Below are positions 36,315 through 46,099 of a DNA stretch of 64,000 bases, in pieces. The stretch lies in the NCBI RefSeq assembly GCF_000368565.1, contig NZ_KB849543.1:440065-504064 (forward strand), given 5' to 3'. The stretch is from Acinetobacter gerneri DSM 14967 = CIP 107464 = MTCC 9824 (GTDB taxonomy: Bacteria; Pseudomonadota; Gammaproteobacteria; Pseudomonadales; Moraxellaceae). The position numbers were made by a program, and so were the translations under genes. Below the pieces are notes generated by a model, which searched no databases, was not told where the DNA came from, and saw only the letters and a program-made list of their open reading frames with translations. Every line of letters starts with the position of its first letter. Position 1 is the first letter of the stretch.

Positions 36315-36496
36315 GCTCAATTAGCATTCCAGAATTAGAAAAAGTTTATGATCATTTGGCAGAAACGATTGATGCAATTCCAGTTGAAAAACGTGAGCTT
36401 TTTTTAGTGAAACTTGCTCTATTAAGTGCAAATCAAATTCAAGATGGACAAGTTTTCTCACAATTGATTAATCAAGCTAAAGTATTTGAAAATTGA
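36311..36496 (+). CDS. DUF2783-type small protein paired with the monooxygenase
   Basis: 61 residues, helical: ELEKVYDHLAETIDAIPVE and ELFLVKLALLSANQIQD, matching the pattern of DUF2783 (LFLxKLALLLAN core). Members usually follow an MhpA-like FAD monooxygenase, as here with a 4-nt overlap, so it may be a stabilising or regulatory subunit. No enzymatic motif is visible. Confidence 0.8.
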   Translation: MSSISIPELEKVYDHLAETIDAIPVEKRELFLVKLALLSANQIQDGQVFSQLINQAKVFEN

Positions 36497-36539
36497 TACC
36501 TGATCAAATTTTCAAATAGCATGTGAAATAACAGGCTTC

Positions 36540-36572
36540 ACAAAAGGATGCAAAATGCATCCTTTTGTTATT
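36540..36572 (+). terminator. Intrinsic terminator ending the monooxygenase operon
   Basis: A perfect 13-bp stem (ACAAAAGGATGCA / TGCATCCTTTTGT) with a 3-nt loop and a following T-rich run, 43 nt after the DUF2783 stop. Confidence 0.85.
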
Positions 36573-36750
36573 TTTCAGCAGAGTCTAGCACTTGATCTGT
36601 TGTTTTTTGTGACGTTTGATTGCTTTGCATTATTTTGTCGCATTTTTTGATTATAAGTAAATGGCGATGAATGAATCGTGATATGAAAATTTTTATTGAT
36701 TATTTGTAAGATAGTCTTAATAAAAAATGAAATAACGATGAGGAAAAAAG

Positions 36751-37176
36751 ATGAATAACCGAGTAAACAAGAAGTATTTTGCTATATTTTCACTTTTAAT
36801 GTTGAGCCCTATGGCTTGGTCTGCAACCTGTAACAAAGCAATGAATAACACCATGATTAATGGTGATCTTAACGTACCTGCTGTTGCAACTTGTATCATA
36901 AATAATACAGTGGTCAATGGTGATGTAATTGCGCAGAAAAATTCAACTTTGGTCGTCGATAAAGCGACAGTACATGGCGATATCAATGCTGAAGGTGCAA
37001 AAGTTGTCAAAATTTTATCATCTGCGATACAAGGCGATGTGAAGACCAGTCATATTTCTGCGGCATTTGTGATAGATAAATCAGCGATCAATGGTGACCT
37101 CAGTTGTCTTGGTAATGCACGTCTATCTGGGGGCAATAATGCGATTTCAGGTTCTAAAAGTGCACAATGTAAATAA
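36751..37176 (+). CDS. Secreted GD-repeat (beta-solenoid-like) protein
   Basis: 141 residues with a signal peptide (hydrophobic core YFAIFSLLMLSPMAW, cleavage after SA). The mature part has at least five regularly spaced repeats built on x-G-D-(hydrophobic): INGDLNV, VNGDVIA, VHGDINAEG, IQGDVKTS and INGDLSC, about 20-23 residues apart. This is the look of a short right-handed beta-helix, similar in style to bactofilin/polymer-forming modules. Four Cys could form disulfides. GAGGAAA precedes ATG. Function unknown. A terminator hairpin follows. Confidence 0.8.
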   Translation: MNNRVNKKYFAIFSLLMLSPMAWSATCNKAMNNTMINGDLNVPAVATCIINNTVVNGDVIAQKNSTLVVDKATVHGDINAEGAKVVKILSSAIQGDVKTSHISAAFVIDKSAINGDLSCLGNARLSGGNNAISGSKSAQCK

Positions 37177-37198
37177 TCATCAAAAAGTCATTTAAAAC

Positions 37199-37221
37199 AA
37201 AGCCCTCGATCTGAGGGCTTT
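37199..37221. terminator. Terminator between convergent GD-repeat gene and fadE
   Basis: AAAGCCCTC-GATCT-GAGGGCTTT, a 9-bp perfect stem with T/A flanks on both sides, 23 nt after the GD-repeat gene and 36 nt beyond the fadE stop. Confidence 0.75.
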
Positions 37222-37256
37222 AGTTTGGTTTTTAATTTGAGAAGTTTATGCTGGCA

Positions 37257-39752
37257 TTAAACCTCTGAATTGGATTGGGTCGGGAAAGTTTCCACTTTTT
37301 CATGCGAAGCAATATGTGGATTTTCCAGTGGCAGATCATGCTCTAGTTTCATATCAAATATATCTGTCAGCATACTGTCATAACGATAAGCATTGTATTC
37401 AAGTAATTGATCTGCTTCAGATTGTGAAATAAATCCTGTTGCTAGCGCATCTTCAATATGCTCTTCAAATATTAGACCTTTAAATTGACCATGCGATTCT
37501 GCTTTCTTAAATTTATTCCACAATTCTTCTATTTCTAACAACATTTTAAATGCATGTTCCATACGTCCAGTCACATCATTTGGATTGGCATTGTAAAAAA
37601 CGTGTTGTTTGAGCTGAGATCTAAAAGCATTTTCCTGCATGATCAGTTCTGCCGCCTGACGTTTAAGATCATCACTGGCTTTACGTACTGGTCGACCAAA
37701 AGGGAAACAGATAAAACGGACCAAGCTCGAAGCAATTGGCATTGGGAAATTATCATACAAGCCCATAAACGCTTCTTGAGATTTATACAATGCATCTTCT
37801 AAAGCCAATTGGGCGTGTATCTGTTCTTGTTCGGTTTTTTGACCATGTTCATAGTATTTCAAAATTGCACAAGCAATAAACATATAGGCATGCATATCAG
37901 AAAGTCGTCCTGAGAGCATTTCTTTACGTTTGATGTCGCCTGCAAGCAGTCCTAAACACATGTCAGCGGTCAAGGCAAAATTGGCACTGAGACGATTGAT
38001 CATTTTATAATAAGGTCGGCTAAAGTTATCGGCATGTGCGGGCACTAAGCTTGAACCTCCTGTAAATCCATATAACCAAGAACGTGCAGTGCGATTGAAG
38101 GTATAGCCTAGATGCTGATAAAGCATCGTGTTAAATGTTTTCAGTGCAGTATCTTTATCTTCGGCTTGTAAAAGTTGCAACTCTTCAAAAAGATAAGGGT
38201 GGCAACGCATCGAACCTTGCCCGAAAATCATCAAAGATCGACTTAAAATATTTGCTCCTTCAACGGTAATGGAAACAGGAATCGCTTGATACATCAAAGC
38301 TAAAAAGTTTCGAGGACCTTGTTGAATGGCACGTCCACCGACGATATCCATGCCATGGTTGACCAATTTGCGCATAGTTTCTGTGGCATAGTATTTTGCC
38401 ATTGCCGTCATTACTGCAGGCTTACCACCTTGATTTAAGCCACAGGTGACGAGATAACGGAAAGCTTCCAGCATATAGGTTTCACTGGCAATTTCACTGG
38501 CAACTTCTTGTACACCTTCAAATTTTCCGACTGAAATTTTAAATTGTTGGCGAACTTTGGCAAATGCACCGACAGTCAGATAAGTCATTTCACCCGCAGC
38601 AGTCGAAAGCGCAGGTAAGGAGATACCACGACCGACACCCAGACATTCCATAAGCATACGCCAGCCTTTGCCTGCATTTTTCGGACCGCCAATAATCCAG
38701 TCAATCGGTATAAAGACATCTTTGCCCTCAACCGTACCATTCATAAATGGTGAGCCAGGATTGTGTCGTGGACCGACTTCCACACCAGGATGTGAAGCAG
38801 GAATGAGCGCACAAGTGATGCCATATTCTTTTTTATTTGCATCACCTAACAATCCGTCAGGATCATAGAGTTTAAAGGCCAAACCAACCACTGTTGCAAT
38901 CGGAGCAAGGGTAATCCAGCGTTTAGAAAAATTCATTTTCAAACCGATGACATTTTCACCCTCAAAGTCGCCATAACAGACCACCCCTGTATCTGGAATA
39001 GATCCTGCATCTGAACCCGCTTCTGGACTGGTCAAACCGAAACAGGGCAGTTCAATCCCTTTGGCAAGTCCGGGTAGATAACGATCTTTTTGTTGATCAG
39101 TACCATAATTTAATAATAGTTCTCCCGGCCCAAGTGAGTTCGGCACCATACAGCTCACTGCCGCAGTCAATGAGCGAGAAGCGATCTTACTCATGACACG
39201 GCTTTGGGCGAAGTGACTAAATTCGCGTCCGCCATAGGACTTGGGAATAATCAAACCTAAAAAACCATGATCTTTGATAAATTGCCAAGCTTCAGGAGGC
39301 AGATCTTTACGTTGATGAATATCCCATTCATCTAACATTTCACAGAGTTGTTCAACCTCATTGTCTAAAAATGACTGCTCTTCGGTGCTGAGTGTTGGAT
39401 AAGGATAAGCGTCGAATTGTTGCCAATCAGGCGCACCCATAAAGAGTTCTTTTTCCCACCAACTTGTACCTGCATCTAAGGCTTCACGTTCAGTGGTACT
39501 CATGCTTGGCATGGCATTTGCCAAAGTTTTATAGGCAGGTTTGGTGATGATATTCATCCTGAGCGGATCAATCATAATGATCAAACTTAGGATGATAATA
39601 GGAAGTCCAAGCAATAATGACCAGGGTGAAATCAAACTGCACAGTACTGCGATGACGATCAGACTGATTGCACCGATATTGCGATGCAGTGCAAAAAAGA
39701 ATACAGCCCAAAGCGCAATGATTTGGATAATAATGGCAAGAATGAATAACAT
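37257..39752 (-). CDS. fadE: Acyl-CoA dehydrogenase, FadE type
   Basis: 831 residues, the long membrane-anchored form. Two N-terminal hydrophobic segments (about 1-60), then an acyl-CoA dehydrogenase core: LTAAVSCMVPNSLGPGELLL, CFGLTSPEAGSDAGSIPDTG (FAD/substrate loop), the middle beta domain, IVGGRAIQQGPRN and SITVEGANILSRSL, then a FadE-specific C-terminal helical domain (about 530-800). It performs the first oxidation of beta-oxidation. GGAGG lies 7 nt before the ATG. Transcribed alone. Confidence 0.94.
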   Translation of the reverse strand: MLFILAIIIQIIALWAVFFFALHRNIGAISLIVIAVLCSLISPWSLLLGLPIIILSLIIMIDPLRMNIITKPAYKTLANAMPSMSTTEREALDAGTSWWEKELFMGAPDWQQFDAYPYPTLSTEEQSFLDNEVEQLCEMLDEWDIHQRKDLPPEAWQFIKDHGFLGLIIPKSYGGREFSHFAQSRVMSKIASRSLTAAVSCMVPNSLGPGELLLNYGTDQQKDRYLPGLAKGIELPCFGLTSPEAGSDAGSIPDTGVVCYGDFEGENVIGLKMNFSKRWITLAPIATVVGLAFKLYDPDGLLGDANKKEYGITCALIPASHPGVEVGPRHNPGSPFMNGTVEGKDVFIPIDWIIGGPKNAGKGWRMLMECLGVGRGISLPALSTAAGEMTYLTVGAFAKVRQQFKISVGKFEGVQEVASEIASETYMLEAFRYLVTCGLNQGGKPAVMTAMAKYYATETMRKLVNHGMDIVGGRAIQQGPRNFLALMYQAIPVSITVEGANILSRSLMIFGQGSMRCHPYLFEELQLLQAEDKDTALKTFNTMLYQHLGYTFNRTARSWLYGFTGGSSLVPAHADNFSRPYYKMINRLSANFALTADMCLGLLAGDIKRKEMLSGRLSDMHAYMFIACAILKYYEHGQKTEQEQIHAQLALEDALYKSQEAFMGLYDNFPMPIASSLVRFICFPFGRPVRKASDDLKRQAAELIMQENAFRSQLKQHVFYNANPNDVTGRMEHAFKMLLEIEELWNKFKKAESHGQFKGLIFEEHIEDALATGFISQSEADQLLEYNAYRYDSMLTDIFDMKLEHDLPLENPHIASHEKVETFPTQSNSEV

Positions 39753-40072
39753 AAGACAGCCTCCATTTTTAATTAAATTTCTATGGAAATGCTTCTAATG
39801 CAAAATCAATATTTAACCACATAAAGATTTAGAGCATTTTTTAGGAAGTAAATTTTTGATCTATAACGTGAGTATTCAAATGATATTTACTTAAAATTAA
39901 GTCGTGAGTATTGATTCTATTTTTAACGAATAAATGAGCAAATGGTCAATTCCTATACTATTTTGTTTTGTCACATTAGGTAAAGTTAAAGACTGCTTGA
40001 TTTGCAGATATAAAAAAACCCTCAATAATTGAGGGTTTTTATCGTTCAGAACACGTTTAAGTGAATTGGCTT
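39753..40072. other. Intergenic region upstream of fadE
   Basis: 320 bp. It contains the fadE promoter region at the left and the lipA terminator at the right end. Apart from these I see no ORF or repeat. Confidence 0.5.
40012..40040 (-). terminator. Intrinsic terminator after lipA
   Basis: A 12-bp perfect stem (AAAAACCCTCAA / TTGAGGGTTTTT) with a 3-nt loop and a T run on the minus strand, 33 nt past the lipA stop. Confidence 0.88.
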
Positions 40073-41086
40073 TTAAGCTTCGATGGTCTGAACAGCAATT
40101 TTTTTAGCTGGGTCAGCTTTACGACGTACTTCTGGTACTGGCTCACCATGATATTGACGATCAGCAAAGTAGCTCGAACGAACCATAGGTGCAGACCAAA
40201 TATTTCTAAAACCGAGTTTACGACCGTGTACAGCATAACGCTCGAACTCTTCAGGAGAAACAAAGCGGTCAATCGGTGCGTGTTGTTTTGATGGTTGTAA
40301 ATATTGACCAATCGTTACGTAATCAACACCGTGCGCTTTTAAATCATCCAATAACGAAATGACTTCTTCTTCTGTTTCACCAATACCCACCATCAAACCA
40401 CATTTGGTTGGGATGTCAGGGCAGTATTCTTTAAACATTTTTAAAAGATCTAAAGAATGTTGATAATCAGAACCCGGACGCATTGCTTTATATAAACGTG
40501 GCACAGTTTCGATATTGTGGTTAAACACATCTGGTGGACATTCAGTCATGATGCGTAGGGCAATATCCATACGACCACGGAAGTCAGGCACCAAAATTTC
40601 AAGTAAAGTATTTGGACTTAAGCTGCGTGCTTCTTTAATACAGTCCACAAAATGCTGAGCACCGCCGTCACGTAGATCATCACGGTCTACAGAGGTAATC
40701 ACAGCATATTTGAGTTTTAAATTAGAAATCGTTTCCGCCATATGGCGTGGTTCATCTGGGTCAAGCGCATTTGGACGACCATGCGCTACATCACAAAATG
40801 GGCAACGACGGGTACAAATATCACCCATGATCATAAAGGTTGCAGTACCACCACCAAAACATTCTGGTAGGTTAGGACACGCTGCTTCTTCGCAAACGGT
40901 ATGTAATTTTTGTGCACGTAAAGTCGTTTTAATTCTTTGAACTTCTTCAGGTGCTGTCATTTTTACACGAATCCAATCGGGCTTTCGTGGTACTTCAACC
41001 GTAGGAACAACTTTTACAGGAATACGAGCGACTTTTTCGGCACCGCGGAGTTTTACACCCTGTTCAGGTTTACGGTTATCTGACAT
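40073..41086 (-). CDS. lipA: Lipoyl synthase
   Basis: 337 residues, radical SAM enzyme that inserts two sulfurs into octanoyl groups on lipoyl domains. The auxiliary cluster is [12 protein letters not shown] and the SAM cluster [26 protein letters not shown] and the C-terminal RSSYFAD serine are present. ATG 41086 ([15 protein letters not shown]) with GGAAAG upstream is the family start. It is divergent from sthA across 222 bp. No lipB is adjacent. Confidence 0.96.
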   Translation of the reverse strand: MSDNRKPEQGVKLRGAEKVARIPVKVVPTVEVPRKPDWIRVKMTAPEEVQRIKTTLRAQKLHTVCEEAACPNLPECFGGGTATFMIMGDICTRRCPFCDVAHGRPNALDPDEPRHMAETISNLKLKYAVITSVDRDDLRDGGAQHFVDCIKEARSLSPNTLLEILVPDFRGRMDIALRIMTECPPDVFNHNIETVPRLYKAMRPGSDYQHSLDLLKMFKEYCPDIPTKCGLMVGIGETEEEVISLLDDLKAHGVDYVTIGQYLQPSKQHAPIDRFVSPEEFERYAVHGRKLGFRNIWSAPMVRSSYFADRQYHGEPVPEVRRKADPAKKIAVQTIEA

Positions 41087-41308
41087 ATATAACTTTCCAC
41101 TGTTGTAAGGAGGGGAGTCAAAAATTGAGCATTTCAAAATTCGATTGAAACATTATAACGGAATTGAAATATGATGTGGCAAAATCATTATTCATTTACT
41201 AAATGTCGTTATCACGCAATATATGCTAGGTAAATACAGCAAAAGGACAAAGATTAGGTCATAATATGCGATAAGATAGAAAACAGAAATTAGACGAAGG
41301 AGCTTTGA

Positions 41309-42724
41309 ATGCCACGTAAGAAAGAAGTCGTGAGTGGGAATTTCGTTAAATACGACGCAGTAGTGCTCGGTTCGGGACCTGCTGGCGAAGGCGCGGCAAT
41401 GAAGCTTGCTAAATCTGGTAAGCGTGTTGCAATTGTAGATGTACGTGAACAGCTCGGTGGTAACTGTACGCATGTAGGTACAATTCCAAGTAAAGCATTA
41501 CGTCAAACTGTTTCGAGTATTATCCGTTATCAACGTGACCCAATGTTTAAAAAAGTGGGTGACTGGAAACAATTTACCATGAAGCAAGTGCTTCGTAATG
41601 CGCATAAAGTGATCCAACAACAAGTAGATACACACTCGCGTTTTTATGATCGTAATAGCATCGATGTTTTTCATGGCCGTGCTTATATTCAAGATAAAAA
41701 TACCGTATTGATTTTTAGCCCTGATGGTATTCGTGAAACGATCGTATTCCAGCAATTGGTGATCGCGACAGGTAGCCGTCCATACCATCCACAAGGCTTA
41801 GATTTCAATCATCCACGTGTATTTGATTCAGACAAAATTTTGGATCTAGATTACAGCATTCATAAAATCATCATTTATGGTGCAGGTGTAATTGGATGTG
41901 AATACGCATCTATTTTCATCGGTTTGGATCATAAAGTTGACTTGATCAATACCCAACAAAAATTGTTGAGCTATCTTGATGATGAAATTGCCGATGCACT
42001 TTCATATCACTTACGTGAACAAGGTGTATTGATTCGTCATAACGAGCAAATTGATCATTTAGAAACATTTGATGACCACGTTGTGCTTTATTTACAAAGT
42101 GGCAAAAAAATCAAAGCTGATGCGATTTTGTGGTGTAACGGGCGTTCAGGTAATACAGACGGTTTAGGTCTGGAAAATGTTGGTATTACGCCAAATAGCC
42201 GTGGTCAGCTTGCTGTAAACGATAAATATCAAACAGAAGTGGATAATATTTTTGCTGCTGGTGATGTAATTGGTTGGCCTTCACTTGCTTCTGCTGCGTA
42301 TGACCAAGGTCGTTGCGCTGGTGCAAATATGAGTGGCGAATTGGATGTTAAACCTGTCGTGGATATTCCAACAGGGATTTATACCATTCCAGAAATTTCA
42401 TCTATCGGTAAAAATGAACAACAATTGACTGAAGAAAAGATTCCTTATGAAGTCGGTCAGGCATCTTTCCGTCATTTGGCTCGTGCACAAATTACTGGTG
42501 ACACAGTGGGTGAATTGAAAATCTTATTCCACCGTGAAACTTTAGAAGTTTTGGGTGTACATTGTTTTGGTAATAACGCTGCCGAAATTATCCACATTGG
42601 TCAAGCTGTGATGAATAGTCCAAACAATACGATTAAATACTTCGTGGAAACAACATTTAACTATCCAACGATGGCGGAAGCTTATCGTGTTGCGACATTA
42701 AATGGTATGAATCGTTTATTCTAA
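41309..42724 (+). CDS. sthA: Soluble pyridine nucleotide transhydrogenase
   Basis: 471 residues, FAD-dependent. It transfers hydride between NADPH and NAD, usually draining excess NADPH. N-terminal FAD loop [32 protein letters not shown] keeps only the first Cys of the disulfide reductase pair, as expected for SthA; NAD-binding [19 protein letters not shown]-terminal dimerisation domain with the [14 protein letters not shown] end. A GAAGGAG site precedes ATG. Confidence 0.95.
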   Translation: MPRKKEVVSGNFVKYDAVVLGSGPAGEGAAMKLAKSGKRVAIVDVREQLGGNCTHVGTIPSKALRQTVSSIIRYQRDPMFKKVGDWKQFTMKQVLRNAHKVIQQQVDTHSRFYDRNSIDVFHGRAYIQDKNTVLIFSPDGIRETIVFQQLVIATGSRPYHPQGLDFNHPRVFDSDKILDLDYSIHKIIIYGAGVIGCEYASIFIGLDHKVDLINTQQKLLSYLDDEIADALSYHLREQGVLIRHNEQIDHLETFDDHVVLYLQSGKKIKADAILWCNGRSGNTDGLGLENVGITPNSRGQLAVNDKYQTEVDNIFAAGDVIGWPSLASAAYDQGRCAGANMSGELDVKPVVDIPTGIYTIPEISSIGKNEQQLTEEKIPYEVGQASFRHLARAQITGDTVGELKILFHRETLEVLGVHCFGNNAAEIIHIGQAVMNSPNNTIKYFVETTFNYPTMAEAYRVATLNGMNRLF

Positions 42725-42731
42725 TCCTCGA

Positions 42732-42787
42732 ATGAGAACATTCACTGAAAATGAGAACGTTCTTGGAAATGAGAGAATTCTTAGATT
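42732..42787. repeat. Three-unit degenerate tandem repeat downstream of sthA
   Basis: Three 18-19-nt units begin ATGAGAACATTC, ATGAGAACGTTCTT and ATGAGAGAATTCTTA at 42732, 42751 and 42769. Each contains a small palindrome (GAACGTTC or AGAATTCT). They lie between the sthA stop and its terminator. Confidence 0.6.
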
Positions 42788-42798
42788 AGTTTTAAAGA

Positions 42799-42824
42799 AG
42801 CTCGCCAAATAGGCGGGCTTTTTT
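42799..42824 (+). terminator. Intrinsic terminator after sthA
   Basis: AGCTCGCC-AAATA-GGCGGGCT stem (one G-U pair) followed by a six-T run. Confidence 0.85.
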
Positions 42825-42949
42825 GATATCTTTATCTCAAAGAATTATTGATAATATTATGTAAATATATTCACTTTTATATTGAATATTCCATTAATTT
42901 TATGTTTAGATGAGACAAGCAATTTTCATCATCGCTAAAGGGAAAAATT

Positions 42950-43342
42950 ATGGCGTTAAATGTTGATGCAGCAGTTGAAAGTATTCACACGATGCATGTT
43001 TTAATTGAAAAAGTATTTAATGGAACTGGAAATGATGCAGATTTGGCTGCATTAACTGATTATTTTACCAATGATTTTGAAATGGTCGGTGCAGCTGGTA
43101 AGCGCATTTCATTTGAACAAGTCAAAGGTTTATTTGCCAACAATCAAGGTAAAATGCCTGATATCAAGATTGAAACCTATGATGCAGAAGTACTCATGCA
43201 AAGTGTAGATTCGATTGTATTAACCTATACAGAAAAACATACTAAAGATTCAGGCATTTTGATCCGCCGTTCATGTGCTTTGATCGTTGAAGAACAAGGC
43301 AAAATGCTTTGGCGTTATCTCCAAGAAACCTTTTTAGCTTAA
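42950..43342 (+). CDS. NTF2-like/SnoaL-fold protein
   Basis: 130 residues, soluble. Pattern of a cone-shaped alpha+beta NTF2-like (DUF4440-type) fold: two N-terminal helices, LTDYFTNDFEMVGAAGKRIS, then strands IKIETYDAEVLMQ, DSIVLTYTEKHT, GILIRRSCALIVE and KMLWRYLQETFL. Such domains bind small ligands or catalyse simple isomerisations. It stands alone between two terminators, so context gives no function. Confidence 0.75.
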   Translation: MALNVDAAVESIHTMHVLIEKVFNGTGNDADLAALTDYFTNDFEMVGAAGKRISFEQVKGLFANNQGKMPDIKIETYDAEVLMQSVDSIVLTYTEKHTKDSGILIRRSCALIVEEQGKMLWRYLQETFLA

Positions 43343-43353
43343 GCTTTAAAAGC

Positions 43354-43382
43354 AAAAAACCAGATCGAAATCTGGTTTTTTT
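43354..43382. terminator. Terminator between NTF2-like and pirin genes
   Basis: AAAAAACCAGAT-CGAA-ATCTGGTTTTTT, a 12-bp perfect stem with a tetraloop. It serves both convergent genes. Confidence 0.88.
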
Positions 43383-43390
43383 ATCTCTGC

Positions 43391-44257
43391 TTATGAAGCA
43401 AATCTACCTGACTGAAAGTCTTGAAATGCTTCTACGATTTCAGCCTCAGTATTCATAACAAAAGGTCCATGTGCAGCGATAGGTTCATTGAGCGGTTCAC
43501 CACTGACGATCAACAGTTTACTATCTTCTAAACATTCGATATTTAAAAGATCAGCTTCATGGCTAAGATACACTGTTTGTAAGCGTGAAAATTCTTGTTC
43601 AGCTATTTTCACTTTACCGCTCAAAACGAAAACTAAACTATTCCAGTTTGGGTTAAGTTCAAAAGTTTCAGTTGCACCAGCGGCCAGTCTGACATCAAAC
43701 ATATTGATTGGACTAAAGGTTTTTGCAGGACCTTTTACCAAACGATTTGCTTGTTTATATTGACCTGAAATTACTCGAACTATCCCGTGATTTTGCTCAA
43801 GTTTGATCTCGGGAATATTGGCTTCGGTGAGCTCTTGATAGCGGGGTTCTGTCATTTTTGCATGACTCGGTAAATTGACCCAAAGTTGGATCATATCCAA
43901 ATTGCCGCCATTTTTAGCAAAGTCTTTTGAGTGATGTTCAGCATGCAAAATACCACTACCTGCTGTCATCCATTGCACTTCATTTTTACCGATTGTGCCA
44001 TGATTACCTTTAGAATCACGATGTTCAAGTTCGCCATCATAAACAATTGTTACAGTTTCAAAACCACGATGGGGATGCATACCTACACCACGTTGATGCG
44101 TACTAGGACTAAATGAACGACTTTCAGTATAACCCATGACCAAAAGTGGGCTAGTTGCATTACCCATTTCTTGCATAGGTAACATCGAATTTGTTGGGAA
44201 GCCGTCACCGACCCAAGTACTACGATTACTGCTATACACTTTATCTATCATTTTCAT
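43391..44257 (-). CDS. Pirin-family cupin protein
   Basis: 288 residues, two cupin domains. The metal-binding N-terminal pirin motif is GVGMHPHRGFETVTIVYDGE, with HAEHHS and the His/Glu set complete; the C-terminal cupin has lost it. Bacterial pirins show quercetinase-type activity or act as redox-sensing partners. Divergent from a LysR gene 103 bp away, a common arrangement, so that regulator probably controls it. GAGG lies 8 nt before the ATG. Confidence 0.9.
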   Translation of the reverse strand: MKMIDKVYSSNRSTWVGDGFPTNSMLPMQEMGNATSPLLVMGYTESRSFSPSTHQRGVGMHPHRGFETVTIVYDGELEHRDSKGNHGTIGKNEVQWMTAGSGILHAEHHSKDFAKNGGNLDMIQLWVNLPSHAKMTEPRYQELTEANIPEIKLEQNHGIVRVISGQYKQANRLVKGPAKTFSPINMFDVRLAAGATETFELNPNWNSLVFVLSGKVKIAEQEFSRLQTVYLSHEADLLNIECLEDSKLLIVSGEPLNEPIAAHGPFVMNTEAEIVEAFQDFQSGRFAS

Positions 44258-44360
44258 TGTTTTTTCCTCAATTCGTTTCGTATTATTTGTTATGATTGAG
44301 CTGATCTTTATGATTTAAAGCACAGAAAGTACAACAGTTTATTCTAAAAATGAGACAATC

Positions 44361-45308
44361 ATGCAAAACTTAAATGATTACTATTTTTTTGCTCAAGTTG
44401 TGAAATATCAAGGTTTTACAAAAGCGAGTGAAAATTTGGGTATAACAAAATCAAAATTGTCTCGTCGAATTTCTGATTTAGAAGATCGTTTAGGTGTACG
44501 CCTGATCCAGCGCAATACTCGAAAATTTACAGTGACAGAAGTTGGGCAACAATTTTATGAGCATTGCCAAAAAATATTACAAGAAGTAGACCAAGCTGAA
44601 GATTTTATTCAAAGTACGATGACAGATGAGCCTGTGGGGCAACTCAAAATCACTTGTCCTACCGCTTTGGTACAAATGCCCGTCGGTGATTTTGTCGCTG
44701 ACTTTATGCAAAAATATCCCAATGTTCATGTGCAGTTAATAGCAACAAATCGCCGTGTGGATTTGATTGAAGAAAATGTAGATTTTGCAATCCGTGTACG
44801 TAATACACCTTTGGATGATAGTGATCTCATCGTTAGAGAGTTAGATGCATGGGAACATGTATTGGTGGCAACGCCAGAGTTTTTTAAACAGCATAAGCGT
44901 CCAAATTCACTTGAAGATTTAAGTGACTTACCAAGTATAGGTTTTCTTGCTCCAAAACAAGTTTGGATGTTACAGAAATCTGATGAACAACGAATTTTTC
45001 ATGACATCGAATTTCAGCCTCGGCTTAAAACTGACAATTTTACCGCGATGAAATCTGCAATGCTGCGTGGAGTAGGTATTGCATCTTTGCCTAAAGTTTA
45101 TATTTATGAAGAACTAAAATCTGGTCAAGTGGTTGAAGTGTTACCTGAATGGCGCTTGCCTAAAGGTGTGATTTATTTGGTTTACACTTCACGCTTTGGA
45201 ATGGTTCCAGCATCACGTCTTTTACTTGAACATTTACTTGAATCTTTTAAACATTTAGATCTCAGGGAAGCCAGTAAAAGTTGCTCTTATACGAATGAAA
45301 AAAATTGA
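44361..45308 (+). CDS. LysR-family regulator adjacent to pirin
   Basis: 315 residues. Winged HTH at residues 1-65 (LNDYYFFAQVVKYQGFTKAS, then LGITKSKLSRRISDLEDRLG and LIQRNTRKFTVTEVG) and a substrate-binding domain from about residue 90. This is the CrgA-like subgroup often found next to pirin or quinone-response genes. It is divergent from the pirin gene and so is the likely local regulator. Confidence 0.9.
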   Translation: MQNLNDYYFFAQVVKYQGFTKASENLGITKSKLSRRISDLEDRLGVRLIQRNTRKFTVTEVGQQFYEHCQKILQEVDQAEDFIQSTMTDEPVGQLKITCPTALVQMPVGDFVADFMQKYPNVHVQLIATNRRVDLIEENVDFAIRVRNTPLDDSDLIVRELDAWEHVLVATPEFFKQHKRPNSLEDLSDLPSIGFLAPKQVWMLQKSDEQRIFHDIEFQPRLKTDNFTAMKSAMLRGVGIASLPKVYIYEELKSGQVVEVLPEWRLPKGVIYLVYTSRFGMVPASRLLLEHLLESFKHLDLREASKSCSYTNEKN

Positions 45309-45421
45309 TTGCTGAAGTAGATCTAAAGCTAAAAATTTAAACTAAACTGGGGAAACTTCCTATTTTAGTCTTGATAAATAAGCCTAAAAAGCAAAATTTT
45401 TATAAATTTAACCACAATAAA

Positions 45422-45457
45422 AAAATCTGCTTATGAATGAATACACAAGCAGATTTT
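45422..45457. terminator. Hairpin between LysR and lipoprotein genes
   Basis: An 11-bp perfect inverted repeat (AAAATCTGCTT / AAGCAGATTTT) with a 14-nt loop between convergent genes. Confidence 0.65.
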
Positions 45458-45509
45458 GATATTTACACAAGACTTAACCCAAATGGTTGATAAGACTTTT
45501 AAAGCAAAC

Positions 45510-45938
45510 TTATGAGCAAGTATAACGAACCACATGTAAGGTACTAGGGCGAGTATTTAAGGCTGCGTCAGTCGCCATGTTACGGTTATTGCTCAAATCT
45601 GGCGTATTTGATAAACCAACAGATGTTCTAGAATGTCCTAACTGGACACCGTAGTTCTGTTTTTCAGCAAGTTGTGGATTCGGTATTTCATTTACACTGA
45701 GTACTGCAATTTTATAAGTTTTACTTGGACCTAATACCTTTTGGCATGCGCGCTGTAATTTTGCACCATCAAGATCACGATCAGCACGTCCAGCAAGGGT
45801 ATATGCAAGTGTTGCTGAGTTTTGTGATTGGTTCTCAATTTGATAACCAGTCACTCCATTGTATTGACGTGGTGTGGTTTGACAGGCAGTTAAACCTAAA
45901 GCAACAATCCCTAAACCCATTAATGCAATTTTTTTCAT
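45510..45938 (-). CDS. Putative lipoprotein of unknown function
   Basis: 142 residues. The signal is MKKIALMGLGIVALGLTAC with a clear lipobox (LTAC). The mature part starts QTTPRQYNGVTGYQIENQ, has three further Cys-free charged segments and ends with a single Cys (RYTCS). No known domain is recognised. Position +2 after Cys is Gln, consistent with outer-membrane sorting. Confidence 0.8.
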   Translation of the reverse strand: MKKIALMGLGIVALGLTACQTTPRQYNGVTGYQIENQSQNSATLAYTLAGRADRDLDGAKLQRACQKVLGPSKTYKIAVLSVNEIPNPQLAEKQNYGVQLGHSRTSVGLSNTPDLSNNRNMATDAALNTRPSTLHVVRYTCS

Positions 45939-46037
45939 CTTTGAAAGTTCCAGCGCTATTATTTACCCGAGTATGCCACAGCTTTGAGCTTTTTACGATG
46001 TTGATTTTGCCCTAAAAAACTTGAATATTCTCAAAAA

Positions 46038-46070
46038 AAATAGCTCGATTTTTTTAGAATCGAGCTATTT
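46038..46070 (-). terminator. Terminator after the KgtP-like gene
   Basis: AAATAGCTCGATT / AATCGAGCTATTT, a 13-bp perfect stem with a 7-nt loop, followed by a T-rich run on the minus strand, 30 nt past the stop. Confidence 0.8.
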
Positions 46071-46099
46071 TATTGAACATTTTCAATCAAGAAAACAAA

